Source: Helicobacter mustelae | GTDB lineage: Bacteria > Campylobacterota > Campylobacteria > Campylobacterales > Helicobacteraceae | DNA length: 64,000 nucleotides | Assembly: GCF_900476215.1 (NCBI RefSeq) | Contig: NZ_LS483446.1 | Location: forward strand, 1 to 64,000 | Direction of reading: 5' to 3' | The notes under the pieces: model-generated | Told to the model about the DNA's origin: nothing | The model's database searches: none | What the model saw: the letters and a program-made list of their open reading frames with translations, nothing else | In this document: positions 45,624-55,648 of the stretch, one piece after another | Position numbering within the stretch: the first letter of the stretch is position 1 | How the letters are laid out: the number at the start of each line of letters is the position of its first letter | Translations under genes and position numbers: made by a program

Positions 45624-46756
45624 TGCTGGTGCATATTTGTTGTTCTGTGGATAGCCATTATTTTTTGAGTGAGTTGCAGAAGCTCTACCCCCAAGAGAAA
45701 TTTGTGGGATTTTTTTATAATCCCAATATTCATCCCAAAAGCGAGCATGATTTGCGCCTAGCAGATGTGCAGCGTAGTTGCGATCTACTAGGCATTGAAT
45801 TATTGCAGGGAGAATATGATGTGGAGGAGTGGCTAGAGCAGGTGCGGGGACTAGAGGAAGAGCCTGAAAAAGGTGAGCGCTGTGTGAAATGTTTTGATGT
45901 GCGCTTGATGCGTAGCGCTTTGGAGTCTCAAAAAATTGGCCAAAAGCAGTTCACGACCACCCTACTCTCTAGTCCCATGAAAGAACAACAAAGACTGTTT
46001 CATGAGGGCGATCATATCGCTGGCCTCTATGGACTGGAGTTTATCAAGGTAAATGTCCGCGCCAATGGCGGGGTGCAAAAGCAAAATGAGCTAGCAAAAA
46101 AAGATCATCTCTATCGGCAAAATTATTGTGGATGCAAATTCGCATTAGAAAAACAGCGCTCCAAGCAGGGAAAAACTTCTTTGGAAATGTTAAGCGATCT
46201 TTTTGATAAAAAGCCACTGGGTAGCATAGAGGAACGGCAGGAAGTATTTGCCACTCGAAATTTTTTGGAAAAAGAGCAGAGGCCCTATTTGCTCATGCAG
46301 CGTAAATATCAAATCCACCGCGTGCTTAGCTCCATCCTACTAGATAGCCAAAATCATCCCATCCCCCATTATGTGCTTGCAGACTCTGCGAGCAAAAAAT
46401 CCACAAAAATTCCACAAATTCATCTTATAAAACCTCGCTTAAGGTTAGATGAGGAGAAACAGTCTTTATATGTGCAGGGGGACTTTGCAATTGGCTTTTC
46501 TAGCAAGGATGACACGGTGTTTGTGTCACTGGATTTTGTCAATTTCATCTTTGATGCGCATTTTTTTAAAATTGCGGATTTGACTTCTGATGCCTGGAAT
46601 CTAGAGAGAGAGATGGAGCTGCGTGTGCTTTTGTGTGGACATCAAAGCATCAATGCCATCGTTATTGTAGAAAATCTCTTTTCTGGGGGTGTTGTTTTTG
46701 AGATGCAGAGTCTCTTTCAGGAAGAAAATCTTTTTCGGATCATCGAGCCTCTATAA
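45623..46756 (+). CDS. queH: Epoxyqueuosine reductase QueH
   Basis: Last step of queuosine synthesis in tRNA, in organisms lacking QueG. The N-terminal domain is typical: LVHICCSVDSHYFL with a Cys pair at residues 6-7, FYNPNIHPKSEHDLR, GERCVKCFDVRL, TTLLSSPMKEQ and NYCGCKFAL, supplying the iron-sulphur and metal cysteines. About 170 further residues at the C-terminus are beyond the core and occur in Helicobacter relatives as I recall. It is coupled to the preceding miniprotein and rlmN, so the operon is devoted to RNA modification. Confidence 0.88.
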   Translation: MLVHICCSVDSHYFLSELQKLYPQEKFVGFFYNPNIHPKSEHDLRLADVQRSCDLLGIELLQGEYDVEEWLEQVRGLEEEPEKGERCVKCFDVRLMRSALESQKIGQKQFTTTLLSSPMKEQQRLFHEGDHIAGLYGLEFIKVNVRANGGVQKQNELAKKDHLYRQNYCGCKFALEKQRSKQGKTSLEMLSDLFDKKPLGSIEERQEVFATRNFLEKEQRPYLLMQRKYQIHRVLSSILLDSQNHPIPHYVLADSASKKSTKIPQIHLIKPRLRLDEEKQSLYVQGDFAIGFSSKDDTVFVSLDFVNFIFDAHFFKIADLTSDAWNLEREMELRVLLCGHQSINAIVIVENLFSGGVVFEMQSLFQEENLFRIIEPL

Positions 46757-46772
46757 AAATTAAGCTTATTTT

Positions 46773-46781
46773 TGGTAAAAT
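46773..46781 (+). promoter_or_regulatory. Probable -10 element of the fabZ-lpxA-clpX-mreBC operon
   Basis: TGGTAAAAT with T-rich sequence upstream, 42 nt before the fabZ ATG, fits a Helicobacter extended -10. Genes from fabZ to the second glycosyltransferase are tightly packed behind it. Confidence 0.5.
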
Positions 46782-46823
46782 CCAAAGTTTTGAATGATTA
46801 AAATTTAACTAGGAACAAAAAGA

Positions 46824-47276
46824 ATGCTAGACATTAACAAGATAAAAAAAATTTTACCTCATCGCTATCCATTTTTGTTAGTGGATCGAGTGATTGAGCT
46901 GCATAGATCTAGAGACATTCATGCCTATAAAAATGTCACCACAAATGAGGAGTTTTTTCAAGGTCACTTCCCCTCTCAGCCCATCTATCCTGGAGTGATG
47001 ATTATTGAGGGTATGGCGCAAGCTGGTGGGATCTTAGCATTTGTGAGCACTTGGGGAGAGGACTTTGATGCTGCAGAGGATAAGATCGTCTATTTCATGA
47101 CCATTGATCGCGTGAAATTTCGCATTCCCGTAATCCCAGGAGACAGGCTGGAGTACAAGCTCAGTGTAATCAAAAACAAAGGTCCTGTATGGCAGCTAGA
47201 TGCAAAGGCCTATGTGGATGCAAATCTTGTCGCAGAGGCGGAATTGAAGGCAATGGTAGCTGATAAGAAACAATAG
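46824..47276 (+). CDS. fabZ: 3-hydroxyacyl-ACP dehydratase FabZ
   Basis: Dehydrates 3-hydroxyacyl-ACP in fatty acid elongation and shares its substrate with LpxA downstream. The 150-residue hotdog protein has LPHRYPFLLVDRVIEL and the active-site block FFQGHFPSQPIYPGVMIIEG, with the catalytic His in GHFP and the Glu in IIEGMAQAGG. It is first in the fabZ-lpxA-clpX-mreB-mreC row; the gap to lpxA is 20 bp. Confidence 0.96.
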   Translation: MLDINKIKKILPHRYPFLLVDRVIELHRSRDIHAYKNVTTNEEFFQGHFPSQPIYPGVMIIEGMAQAGGILAFVSTWGEDFDAAEDKIVYFMTIDRVKFRIPVIPGDRLEYKLSVIKNKGPVWQLDAKAYVDANLVAEAELKAMVADKKQ

Positions 47277-47296
47277 AAACAAAAAGGAGATGTGAA

Positions 47297-48100
47297 GTGG
47301 AAACTACAGAAAAAATCGCCAAGACTGCAAAGATTTCTCCTCACGCCACCATTGGCGAAAATGTAATTATTGATGATTTTTGTGTGATTGGTGATGGGGT
47401 GAGGATTGGCGAGGGTACGAGGCTATACAATGGCGTGACGATCCTTGGCAATACCACCATTGGCAAAAACAATAGCATTTTTCCCTATGCAGTGCTTGGT
47501 ACCATTCCCCAAGATCTCAAATATCATGGTGAGGAGGTATTTTTAGAGATCGGGGATCATAACATCATCCGCGAGCATTGTATGTTCAACCCTGGGACGG
47601 AGGGTGGAGGAGGCAAAACCATCATTGGCAGCCATAATCTTTTCATGGCCTATGTGCACATTGCTCATGATTGCATTATTGGCAATCACTGTATCTTTGC
47701 TAATAATGCTACTTTGGGAGGACATATTGAGGTGGGGGATCATGTGAATTTTGGAGGGATTTGTGCGGTGCATCAGTTTGCAAAAATTGGTGATGGTGTG
47801 ATGGTGGGAGGTGGATCGATGCTCTCTCAAGATGTTCCTCCTTATTGCATCGCAGAGGGGAATCGTGCCGTGATCCGAGGACTCAATCGCCATCGTATGC
47901 GCCAGCTTTTATCGCGTGAAGACATTGATTTTGTCAATGCATTGTATAGGCGTCTTTTTTGTGGAAGCGATCTGGTTGGCAATCTTGCAAAAAAAGAGCT
48001 AGAGCAGCACCCTAGTCATCCTCTTGTAAAAAAAATCTGTGAGTTTATTTTGCATTCTGAGCGTGGGATTCCTCTGAGAAAAGGTGGTGTGAATGAGTGA
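47297..48100 (+). CDS. lpxA: UDP-N-acetylglucosamine acyltransferase LpxA
   Basis: Acylates UDP-GlcNAc at the 3-position, the first step of lipid A. The 267-residue protein is a left-handed beta-helix with hexapeptide repeats ([36 protein letters not shown]). The catalytic His is in [19 protein letters not shown]. The C-terminal helical domain follows [11 protein letters not shown] at 47297 is the start, with AAGGAGATGTGAA upstream. It overlaps clpX by 8 bp. Confidence 0.96.
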   Translation: METTEKIAKTAKISPHATIGENVIIDDFCVIGDGVRIGEGTRLYNGVTILGNTTIGKNNSIFPYAVLGTIPQDLKYHGEEVFLEIGDHNIIREHCMFNPGTEGGGGKTIIGSHNLFMAYVHIAHDCIIGNHCIFANNATLGGHIEVGDHVNFGGICAVHQFAKIGDGVMVGGGSMLSQDVPPYCIAEGNRAVIRGLNRHRMRQLLSREDIDFVNALYRRLFCGSDLVGNLAKKELEQHPSHPLVKKICEFILHSERGIPLRKGGVNE

Positions 48101-49370
48101 GAAAGTGATGCAGTGTAATTTTTGTGGCAAACAAGGCACGCAAAAAGAACAGTATATTAGCGGGATACGCGGTGCCAATGGGGTCGAGGCATATATTTGC
48201 AAGTCTTGTATTTCTGTGCTCTGCCAGACATTTCGCAAGGTTACAGAGTTTGATGATGATGAGCTTGAAGAAGAATTTTTGCCAGATCGCATCTTTACTC
48301 CAAAGGAACTCAAGCAAAAGCTTGATGATTATGTTATCGGGCAGGAGCGCGCCAAAAAAGTCTTTTCCGTAGCAATTTACAATCATTATAAGAGAATTCT
48401 AAGTCGCCAACATGCAGCAGAAGATGATGTAGAAATTGCCAAATCCAATATTTTGTTTATCGGTCCCACGGGAAGTGGAAAAACCTTGATGGCACAGACA
48501 ATTGCCAAGGCATTGAATGTTCCTATCGCCATCTGTGATGCGACAAGTCTCACAGAAGCAGGATATGTGGGTGAGGATGTAGAAAACATCCTTACAAGGC
48601 TCTTGCAAGCAGCTGATGGAGATGTGGCGCGTGCGCAAAGGGGGATTGTCTTCATCGATGAGATTGATAAAATTTCGCGTCTTTCAGAAAATCGATCGAT
48701 CACGCGTGATGTGAGTGGCGAGGGTGTGCAACAGGCTCTACTAAAAATCATTGAGGGAAGCGTGGTCAACATTCCTCCCAAGGGGGGTCGCAAGCATCCC
48801 AATCAGGACTTCATCCAAATGGATACCAGTGATATTTTGTTTGTTTGTGGCGGGGCATTTGATGGATTGTCTGAGATTATCAAGCGTCGCTTGGGAAAAA
48901 ATGTCCTAGGCTTTGGCACAGAAAAAAAAGAAAAGCAGCTTGATGAGGAAAATATCTTGCAATTTGTAGAAACCGATGATTTGATTGCCTATGGGATGAT
49001 TCCTGAATTTATTGGCAGACTGCATGTCATTGCGACATTGGAGATGATCACAAAAGAAGCCATGATGAGCATTATGACAAAGCCCAAAAATGCCATTATT
49101 AAGCAATACAAAAAACTTTTTGCGCTTGATGATGTGGGGCTTGTCTTTGAAGAAGCAGCACTAGAAAAAATTGCAGATCTTGCCATCATTCGCAAGATTG
49201 GTGCTAGAGGCCTGCGCGCGATTGTCGAGGAGATTTGTACGGATGTGATGTTTGATTTGCCTAGTTTGAAGGGTTATGATGTGATTATCACGCAAGAAGC
49301 AGTAGAGGGAAGTGCCAAACCCTTGCTCATGAAAAAAACTCAAAAAAAGAAAGGACAGAAATGTTGCTAG
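48093..49370 (+). CDS. clpX: ATP-dependent Clp protease ATP-binding subunit ClpX
   Basis: AAA+ unfoldase that feeds substrates to ClpP. The 425-residue protein has the N-terminal zinc-binding domain (CNFCGKQG, then CKSCISVLC), Walker [16 protein letters not shown] at about residue 125, Walker [12 protein letters not shown], the pore loop GYVGEDVE, sensor GGAFDGL, the IGF-type ClpP loop region and the arginine finger in [14 protein letters not shown]. The start overlaps lpxA and the end overlaps mreB by 10 bp. Confidence 0.97.
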   Translation: MSEKVMQCNFCGKQGTQKEQYISGIRGANGVEAYICKSCISVLCQTFRKVTEFDDDELEEEFLPDRIFTPKELKQKLDDYVIGQERAKKVFSVAIYNHYKRILSRQHAAEDDVEIAKSNILFIGPTGSGKTLMAQTIAKALNVPIAICDATSLTEAGYVGEDVENILTRLLQAADGDVARAQRGIVFIDEIDKISRLSENRSITRDVSGEGVQQALLKIIEGSVVNIPPKGGRKHPNQDFIQMDTSDILFVCGGAFDGLSEIIKRRLGKNVLGFGTEKKEKQLDEENILQFVETDDLIAYGMIPEFIGRLHVIATLEMITKEAMMSIMTKPKNAIIKQYKKLFALDDVGLVFEEAALEKIADLAIIRKIGARGLRAIVEEICTDVMFDLPSLKGYDVIITQEAVEGSAKPLLMKKTQKKKGQKCC

Positions 49371-50398
49371 ATAAACTCATTGGACTTTTTTCCCATGATA
49401 TCGCCATTGATCTAGGGACGGCAAACACTGTTGTGTCAGTAAAAGGACAGGGAATTGTGATCAATGAGCCCTCCATCGTGGCAGTCAAAACCGATCGCTT
49501 CAATGGCTATGGCGATGTCCTTGCTGTGGGGAGGGAAGCAAAGGAGATGATTGGTAAAACCCCTGGAAGCATCAAGGCCATTCGCCCCATGAAAGATGGA
49601 GTAATTGCAGATTTTGACATCACGGAGAAAATGATTCGCTACTTCATAGAAAAGGCACATAAGCGCAAAACCCTCATTCGTCCACGCGTGATGGTATGTG
49701 TGCCCTATGGACTCACAGGCGTAGAGCGTAAGGCTGTAAAAGAATCTGCTATGAGTGCGGGTGCTAGAGATGTTTCTTTGATTGAGGAGCCCATGGCAGC
49801 AGCCATTGGTGCAGGATTGCCCATCCGCGAACCTCAGGGTAGCTTGATTGTGGACATTGGCGGGGGGACCACAGAGATTGGCGTGATATCATTGGGTGGA
49901 CTTGTGATTAGCAAATCCATTCGAGTGGCAGGAGATAAAATTGATTATGCTATCGTGGACTACATTCGCAAAAAATACAATCTTGTGATTGGAGAGCGAA
50001 CGGGCGAGGATATCAAGATTGCCATTGGCTGTGCGTATCCTCAAAATCCACCACTGACTCTGCAGGTCAAAGGAAAGGATCAGGTAAGCGGATTGCTTAA
50101 TTCCATCGAGCTAAGTAGCGAAGATGTCAGAGAGGCTATCAAGCATCAATTACAAGAGATTGGCAACACATTGAAAAATATTTTGGAGGAGATTCCACCA
50201 GATCTGGCAGGGGATATTGTAGAAAATGGCGTTGTGCTTACGGGTGGCGGGGCATTGATTCGTGGATTGGATCGCTATCTTTCAGATGTTGTAAAATTGC
50301 CTGTGGCCGTAGGAAATGAGCCGCTGCTTGCTGTGGCAAAGGGTACGAGCGAGGCATTAGAAAATCTTGATTTGTTGCAAAATCTCAAATATGACTAA
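49361..50398 (+). CDS. mreB: Rod shape-determining protein MreB
   Basis: Bacterial actin that directs lateral peptidoglycan synthesis. The 345-residue protein contains the phosphate-1 motif [41 protein letters not shown], phosphate-2 [17 protein letters not shown] and the adenosine motif [13 protein letters not shown]. The ATG lies inside the end of clpX, with AAAGGA upstream. mreC follows after 8 bp. Confidence 0.97.
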   Translation: MLLDKLIGLFSHDIAIDLGTANTVVSVKGQGIVINEPSIVAVKTDRFNGYGDVLAVGREAKEMIGKTPGSIKAIRPMKDGVIADFDITEKMIRYFIEKAHKRKTLIRPRVMVCVPYGLTGVERKAVKESAMSAGARDVSLIEEPMAAAIGAGLPIREPQGSLIVDIGGGTTEIGVISLGGLVISKSIRVAGDKIDYAIVDYIRKKYNLVIGERTGEDIKIAIGCAYPQNPPLTLQVKGKDQVSGLLNSIELSSEDVREAIKHQLQEIGNTLKNILEEIPPDLAGDIVENGVVLTGGGALIRGLDRYLSDVVKLPVAVGNEPLLAVAKGTSEALENLDLLQNLKYD

Positions 50399-50406
50399 AG
50401 GAAAAA

Positions 50407-51213
50407 ATGCGCTATAAAATCTGGGTTTTCTTGTTGGTTTGTTTTTGTCTCTCTCTTTTGTTTTTTGGATTCAAAACAGAGGTGCGCAAAGAGATTTTTA
50501 CCCTCACAGATCCCATCAATGTGTATTATCACAATATCGCAGCCTCATTGAAAAATGCCTATGAAAAATTTTTCAATCAAGCAGAGGCAATTGCATTTTA
50601 TAAGCAAAAATATGATGAGTACGAGATGCTTTTATTGCAGCTCAAAGAGAAGCAAAATCAAATTGATGAGCTACTCTCTATCTATCCGCAATTAGATCTC
50701 TTTAGCAAAAATATCTTTATCCCTGCAATGGTCTCTTCTTATGTGGATTTTTTTCAATACGATCGCGTGTGGCTGTACACCAAGAATGATTATCCCAGTG
50801 ATGGCATTTTTGGCATTGTGCGCGATGGCAAGGCATTGGGTATTGCAGTGGTGCAAGAGGGGCGCTTGTTGGGTCTTTTTAATGGAAATGAAAAATGCAG
50901 CTATAGCGTGTTTATTGGCGCGCAAAAAGTGCCTGCACTGGTGCATTTCAATCCTGAGGAAAAGGGGGAGATTCTTGCAGATTTTATCCCACAAAATTAT
51001 GAGGTTCATGAAGGTGATGAAGTGGTGACTAGCGGGTTAGATGGGATTTTTATTCAAAATATTCCTGTGGGAAAGATTACAAAGGTCATGAGTAGCAGCG
51101 GCTATATCACAGCTAGTATCAAGGCTTATGCAAGCAAGAGAGCGCCTATTTTTTTGTTTCTCATTGATCGACAACAACCCACAATAAAGGCGCAGGAATC
51201 ATGGAAAAAATAG
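50407..51213 (+). CDS. mreC: Rod shape-determining protein MreC
   Basis: Inner-membrane protein linking MreB to the periplasmic wall-synthesis machinery. The 268-residue protein has one N-terminal membrane segment (WVFLLVCFCLSLLFFGF), a coiled coil at about residues 35-95 (NAYEKFFNQAEAIAFYKQKY, QLKEKQNQIDELL) and C-terminal beta domains with SGLDGIFIQNIPVGKI. No mreD follows; the next frame is a glycosyltransferase that overlaps by 13 bp. Confidence 0.93.
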   Translation: MRYKIWVFLLVCFCLSLLFFGFKTEVRKEIFTLTDPINVYYHNIAASLKNAYEKFFNQAEAIAFYKQKYDEYEMLLLQLKEKQNQIDELLSIYPQLDLFSKNIFIPAMVSSYVDFFQYDRVWLYTKNDYPSDGIFGIVRDGKALGIAVVQEGRLLGLFNGNEKCSYSVFIGAQKVPALVHFNPEEKGEILADFIPQNYEVHEGDEVVTSGLDGIFIQNIPVGKITKVMSSSGYITASIKAYASKRAPIFLFLIDRQQPTIKAQESWKK

Positions 51214-53273
51214 AAAAATTAAGAGAGCTTTTGTGCTCTTCAAAAGACAAACACGACATAGATCGCGCAGTTTTTTATGTGATGCAATTACTAGAAAATG
51301 ATGCAGATTTTTTAAAGCAAGAAATCCCTTTAGAGATTTTGGCTGGCTTTTCTCAAAAAATTTATACGCATATTTTTGCACATGGAGACATCGCTCCTTG
51401 TTCCTATCTCGCCCTATATGCATTGTTTTTGTATGCGCCAGATGCACTCTCAAAGACAATGGAGCCAAAATTGCTAAATTCTCTAGATGCCTTGATAAGA
51501 ATTGCGCGGGGAAGTTTGTTTGCAGAAAATGTGAGCGATAATGAAAATGTCATGTTAATTGAGCTTTTGGCAGAGTGTTTGATTCTAGAGGGAAGATGCC
51601 AAGAGGCCATGGATGCGTATTTGCAAAATATCATGCTTGTAGACATCCACTGCCTACAAGCCCAAAAAAACATAGAGTTCCTATTGCCATTTTTTGAGAA
51701 ATGCAAAATCCCCTTTGAGGTCTTTGCCAAGAATTTGCGCGTGGTGTTGGAGGAGCGTTTTGATGACCTTACTCCCAAGCAAAAACGCTCTGTTTTTAAT
51801 TGGCAATTACATACCTTTTGGAATGTCAAGCATTTTTTTAATCATCGTGGGTGGCTGGAATTCTATCCCATCTGGAAGGAGAAATTTATGAGGGAGCTTG
51901 TAGCAGATGATAGTGCACGCATAGATTTTGCGCTGTATCTGCAGTTTTTTATCTATCATATTTGTGGCAATAATTATTCTTCACAGGCACAATGGAGAGA
52001 ATTTAATCAAGAGATCACGCTGCCTGCAACCAAGGTCTATAGTGATTTTGCCAAGCAGTTTGCCCTGCCTAACTCCACTCCACAAAATAGTGGGGTAATT
52101 GGCATCCTGCGTGATAGGTTGGTGGAAAATTCTCCCTATAAGGTGGAGTATAGTTTTTTAAAAACCTTGCTTAGTGATAAAAAATTTCAATCACGCTATA
52201 AGATCAGGCTTTATTTGATGAGCTTTCTAGAAAAAAGCGATAATGATAAAGACATTTTGCAGAGTTATCGTGATTTGGGTATCGAGGTCGTAGACATATT
52301 GAAGGAACAAAATCAAGCGCTCTATTACAACTCCCACCTCTCCAAAGCCCTTTTGCTGCGCCAAAAGATGCTTGAAGATCAAGTAGAGGTGTTGATTAGT
52401 CCCAATAATGGCTATGGAATCAGTGATTTTTTGCTTGCTGCGCGCGTGTGTCATAAGCAGATTTTTTGGAGCCATGGCAATTTTGTCTATGATCATGCCT
52501 ATCTTGATGGCAGGGTGACGCATATTTGTGGTGGCCAGCCAAAAATCCTGCATGAGGGCTATGAATTTGTCGGAATTCCTGTAAAAATGGACAATGCCTT
52601 TTATAATCCTTGCATCCCAGAGCATTTGGTAAGGCAGGCTCGCGCGCCCTATCCTTTGGATGCCAAGATTTTGGGAAATATGGGCAGGCTTGTAAAAATT
52701 GATTCCCTGCCATTTTTGCAAACCGTGATTGAGATTTTGCGCGCTAATAAATCCTGTATATTTTTAGCCTGTGGTGCTGGCAATGTAGAAGAAATCCAGC
52801 AAAAAATCACGCAGATTGATAAAGACATGCTTTCTCGCTTTTATTTCCCCGGCTTTGTGGATAGCAGAATCTTTGGGCATGTGATAGATCTTTGGCTTGA
52901 TAGCTTCCCCATGCAGCAGGGGGAGAGCAGGGCAGAATATGCTGCCAAGGGCAAGCCCACGCTCATCCTTACTCAAGAATCAAAACAGCAGCGCAAGGGT
53001 CGCCTGCATGCTTTTTTTGCTCAACATAGGGGGTTGTTTGTGCAGGTATTGCAGGGTAGTGGTGTGAGTCTAGAGAGTATGAAAATTTTTGTATGCGAAG
53101 ATGAGGATTTTGTGGCTTTTGACATGCAGGATTATGTCAAAAAGGCTTGTAATCTCATCATGATGGAAGCAGGCTTGCTTGCGCAAAAAATGCTCTATCA
53201 GAATTTGCTAAAAAATTTTCATGATGCCCTCAAAGAGCGCGATGGCAAAAAGGCATTTTTGGAAATTCTATAA
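51201..53273 (+). CDS. Putative glycosyltransferase, GT41 (OGT/HMW1C)-like C-terminal half
   Basis: A 690-residue soluble protein. Residues about 1-330 are helical without clear motifs. The C-terminal part resembles the UDP-sugar-binding domain of O-GlcNAc transferase/HMW1C enzymes: LVKIDSLPFLQTVIEILRAN, then RFYFPGFVD, then HVIDLWLDSFPMQQGESRAEYAAKGKPTLIL, the donor-site region. HMW1C enzymes glycosylate adhesins in the cytoplasm before secretion, so the TpsA here is a conceivable target, although the genes lie 30 kb apart. The start overlaps mreC by 13 bp. The family assignment rests on motif resemblance only. Confidence 0.6.
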   Translation: MEKIEKLRELLCSSKDKHDIDRAVFYVMQLLENDADFLKQEIPLEILAGFSQKIYTHIFAHGDIAPCSYLALYALFLYAPDALSKTMEPKLLNSLDALIRIARGSLFAENVSDNENVMLIELLAECLILEGRCQEAMDAYLQNIMLVDIHCLQAQKNIEFLLPFFEKCKIPFEVFAKNLRVVLEERFDDLTPKQKRSVFNWQLHTFWNVKHFFNHRGWLEFYPIWKEKFMRELVADDSARIDFALYLQFFIYHICGNNYSSQAQWREFNQEITLPATKVYSDFAKQFALPNSTPQNSGVIGILRDRLVENSPYKVEYSFLKTLLSDKKFQSRYKIRLYLMSFLEKSDNDKDILQSYRDLGIEVVDILKEQNQALYYNSHLSKALLLRQKMLEDQVEVLISPNNGYGISDFLLAARVCHKQIFWSHGNFVYDHAYLDGRVTHICGGQPKILHEGYEFVGIPVKMDNAFYNPCIPEHLVRQARAPYPLDAKILGNMGRLVKIDSLPFLQTVIEILRANKSCIFLACGAGNVEEIQQKITQIDKDMLSRFYFPGFVDSRIFGHVIDLWLDSFPMQQGESRAEYAAKGKPTLILTQESKQQRKGRLHAFFAQHRGLFVQVLQGSGVSLESMKIFVCEDEDFVAFDMQDYVKKACNLIMMEAGLLAQKMLYQNLLKNFHDALKERDGKKAFLEIL

Positions 53274-54412
53274 TGCAGATTTTGGTATTGTGTGCTGCCA
53301 ATATTGCCAAAAATCCTCGCCCATCCCGCATGGTGGGTTTTCTCAAGGATGCACATCAAGTAAGCGCGATGGGGATTGCATCTGAGTCTATAGATGGCGC
53401 TTTGGTGCGTAGCTATAGCCCCTATAAAAAGCGTAATTTTTTGCAAGAAATTGGCCTATATTGCAATGTATTTCTTCATCGCTGGGATCGCCTCGTCTAT
53501 ACGCACAATCGCTTAGAAATCGTTGATTTTCTCAAAGAGCGATGTTTTGATGTCATTATCTGCCATGATTTGGTGTTGCTACCTATTGTTTTGGCATATA
53601 AAAAAAGCGCAAAAGTGATTTTTGATGCGCGGGAATTTTATCCCAAGCAGTGCAGCAATAATTTGCGCTGGAGGATTTTATTTGCAGGTTTTAATCATTT
53701 CTTGTGCAAGACTTATCTCAAAAAGGCTGACAAAATCCTCACTGTTTCTCAGGGTTTGCAAAAGGCCTATATGGAGCAATATGGCATTAATAGCGAGGTG
53801 TTTTATTCTTTGAGTAAATTTTATGACCTCAAGCCCCACCCCATAGAAGAAAACACCATCAAAATAATCTATCATGGATCTGCTAACCCTGAGCGCCAGA
53901 TAGAAAAAACTATTGAGATTATGGATTATTGCCAGAATCGCTTTAGTCTGGATTTGATGCTTGTGTGTCAGGATCCAAAATATCAACAAAAGCTGCAAAA
54001 AATGGTAGAAGAGCGGCAGAAAAGAGGCTGTAGAATCCGCATTATTCCGCCCGTGCCTTTTGAGGAAATTGTGCCTTTTAGCAGCCAATATGACATCGGG
54101 CTCTATGCTCTGCCAAAGGCAAATTTTAATCTAGAATTTACCATTCCCAATAAATTTTTTGAATATATCCAGGCGCGTCTTGCACTTGTGGTAATCCCCA
54201 ACATCGAGATGCAAGAAATCTTGCAGAAATATCAAAATGGTGTGGTAGCGCGCAGTTATGCACCCAAAGAGATTGCAAGCACAATCAACGCGCTCACGCA
54301 TGAAGAGATTAAGAGGATGAAAAAAAACTCTGATAAGGCCGCAGAGATCTTAAATAGCAAGCATAATCAACTCAAGATAAAAAGAATTCTGCATGAAATT
54401 ACACAGCCCTAG
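53273..54412 (+). CDS. Glycosyltransferase, GT-B fold (family 4-like)
   Basis: A 379-residue cytoplasmic or membrane-associated sugar transferase. The N-terminal half has the acceptor-domain pattern DVIICHDLVLLPIVLAYKKS, FDAREFYPKQ and KADKILTVSQGLQKAYMEQY. The C-terminal half has IKIIYHGSANPERQIEKTIE and PNKFFEYIQARLALVV, where the conserved Glu of the E-x7-E-like donor motif is seen as FEYIQA. Its ATG overlaps the stop of the preceding glycosyltransferase (TAATG). Probably surface-glycan synthesis; donor and acceptor unknown. Confidence 0.8.
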   Translation: MQILVLCAANIAKNPRPSRMVGFLKDAHQVSAMGIASESIDGALVRSYSPYKKRNFLQEIGLYCNVFLHRWDRLVYTHNRLEIVDFLKERCFDVIICHDLVLLPIVLAYKKSAKVIFDAREFYPKQCSNNLRWRILFAGFNHFLCKTYLKKADKILTVSQGLQKAYMEQYGINSEVFYSLSKFYDLKPHPIEENTIKIIYHGSANPERQIEKTIEIMDYCQNRFSLDLMLVCQDPKYQQKLQKMVEERQKRGCRIRIIPPVPFEEIVPFSSQYDIGLYALPKANFNLEFTIPNKFFEYIQARLALVVIPNIEMQEILQKYQNGVVARSYAPKEIASTINALTHEEIKRMKKNSDKAAEILNSKHNQLKIKRILHEITQP

Positions 54413-54518
54413 GGCAATGCATAAAAGCAATCGAGGTGAAAAAATCCATGAGGCATCAAGCCATAAGAAGGTGTGAAGATTCATCAAAATAGAGGAGAGA
54501 ATGAAAATAGAGATGGCT

Positions 54519-55211
54519 CTAGAGTGACCAATCCATCGGTGCTTTGCCAAATTTTTGCAAAGCCTCATCCGCCCTCACAAATACCCCACTTCCCAAAAAA
54601 CCTCGCGATAATGGGCTGGGGTGAGGGGCTGGGATAATGGCATGTTTTTGAGGATCTATTAAGTGAGCCTTTTTCTTGGCAAAATTGCCCCATAGCATAA
54701 ACACGATGCCATAAAATTCTTGCGAGATGGTGCGAATAATTGCATCGCTGAATTGCTCCCAACCAAAATCTTGGTGAGATGCTGCCCTGCCCCTTTCTAC
54801 GCTTAAAATTGCATTCAGTAATAACACTCCATTGCTTGCCCATTTGCTTAAATCCCCGTGATTTGGAGGGATGAATCCCTTGCTTTGTGCAAGTTCTTTG
54901 TAGATGTTTTGAAGGCTTGGTGGAATGGGCATGCCTCGTGGAACTGAGAAGCTAAGTCCCATAGCCTGAGGGACTTCCTGATTTCCTAAAATTGCACTCC
55001 CATGATAGGGATCTTGACCAAGGATAACGATTTTTAGAGTCGTTGGCGGAGTGAGATTGAGTGCGTGGAAGGTTAATTTAGCGGGTGGGTATAGGATTGC
55101 ACCTTGTTTTTTTGCTGTGATATATTTTTGTTTGATTTGTGCGAAGTAGGGTTTTTGAAATTCTTCTTTTAGCAATTCTTTCCAAGAATCAATTATTGCA
55201 ATCTTTTCCAT
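54519..55211 (-). CDS. ung: Uracil-DNA glycosylase
   Basis: Removes uracil from DNA to start base-excision repair. The 230-residue family-1 enzyme has the water-activating motif VILGQDPYHG at about residues 62-71, the uracil-binding LLNAILSVERG and FMLWGNFAKKK, and the minor-groove loop APHPSPLSRGFLGSG near the end. It stands alone, convergent with the glycosyltransferase gene. Confidence 0.97.
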   Translation of the reverse strand: MEKIAIIDSWKELLKEEFQKPYFAQIKQKYITAKKQGAILYPPAKLTFHALNLTPPTTLKIVILGQDPYHGSAILGNQEVPQAMGLSFSVPRGMPIPPSLQNIYKELAQSKGFIPPNHGDLSKWASNGVLLLNAILSVERGRAASHQDFGWEQFSDAIIRTISQEFYGIVFMLWGNFAKKKAHLIDPQKHAIIPAPHPSPLSRGFLGSGVFVRADEALQKFGKAPMDWSL

Positions 55212-55648
55212 GGTGCACAGCCTGGTTGTTTTTTTGTGATTTTAGCATAGGCTTTTGCTTTGTGGGCTTGCTTGGGAAAAATTCCTGGTTTTGCCAGAAA
55301 AATAATTGCGGGGTGAGTGGTTTGCTAGAACTTGGAAAGAGGTTTGATGGCCTTGAATGGATCAAAATTGCAGTCCATTGAAGCAAATTTATGAGCATTT
55401 TGTTGAAATATTTGAGAAAAAATCTTGATTTATAATTTTTCTCTATTGATAGAAAAAAACTGCGTGAAACATCGGTATTTTGGGAATTTTATACTATATT
55501 TTTTGCGAGTTTTTCGTAACATTTTGACTCGCGAGGGTGGGGCTGGCTGGAAAATGCCTTGATATTTTTTGGGTTTTTTGGAAAAATAATAACGCCTTCT
55601 ATTCCCTTTAGAGAGAAGTGATTAAAGTTTGAGTTGTAGGAGTGGTTT
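55212..55648. other. Intergenic region upstream of lctP
   Basis: About 440 bp between divergent ung and lctP. A -10-like TATACT lies at 55490-55495, which would give a 5' leader of about 150 nt for lctP. A GACTCGCG block near 55524-55533 follows TTTTGCGAGTTT near 55502-55513; the two are partly complementary. No gene or known riboswitch is recognised. Confidence 0.4.
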
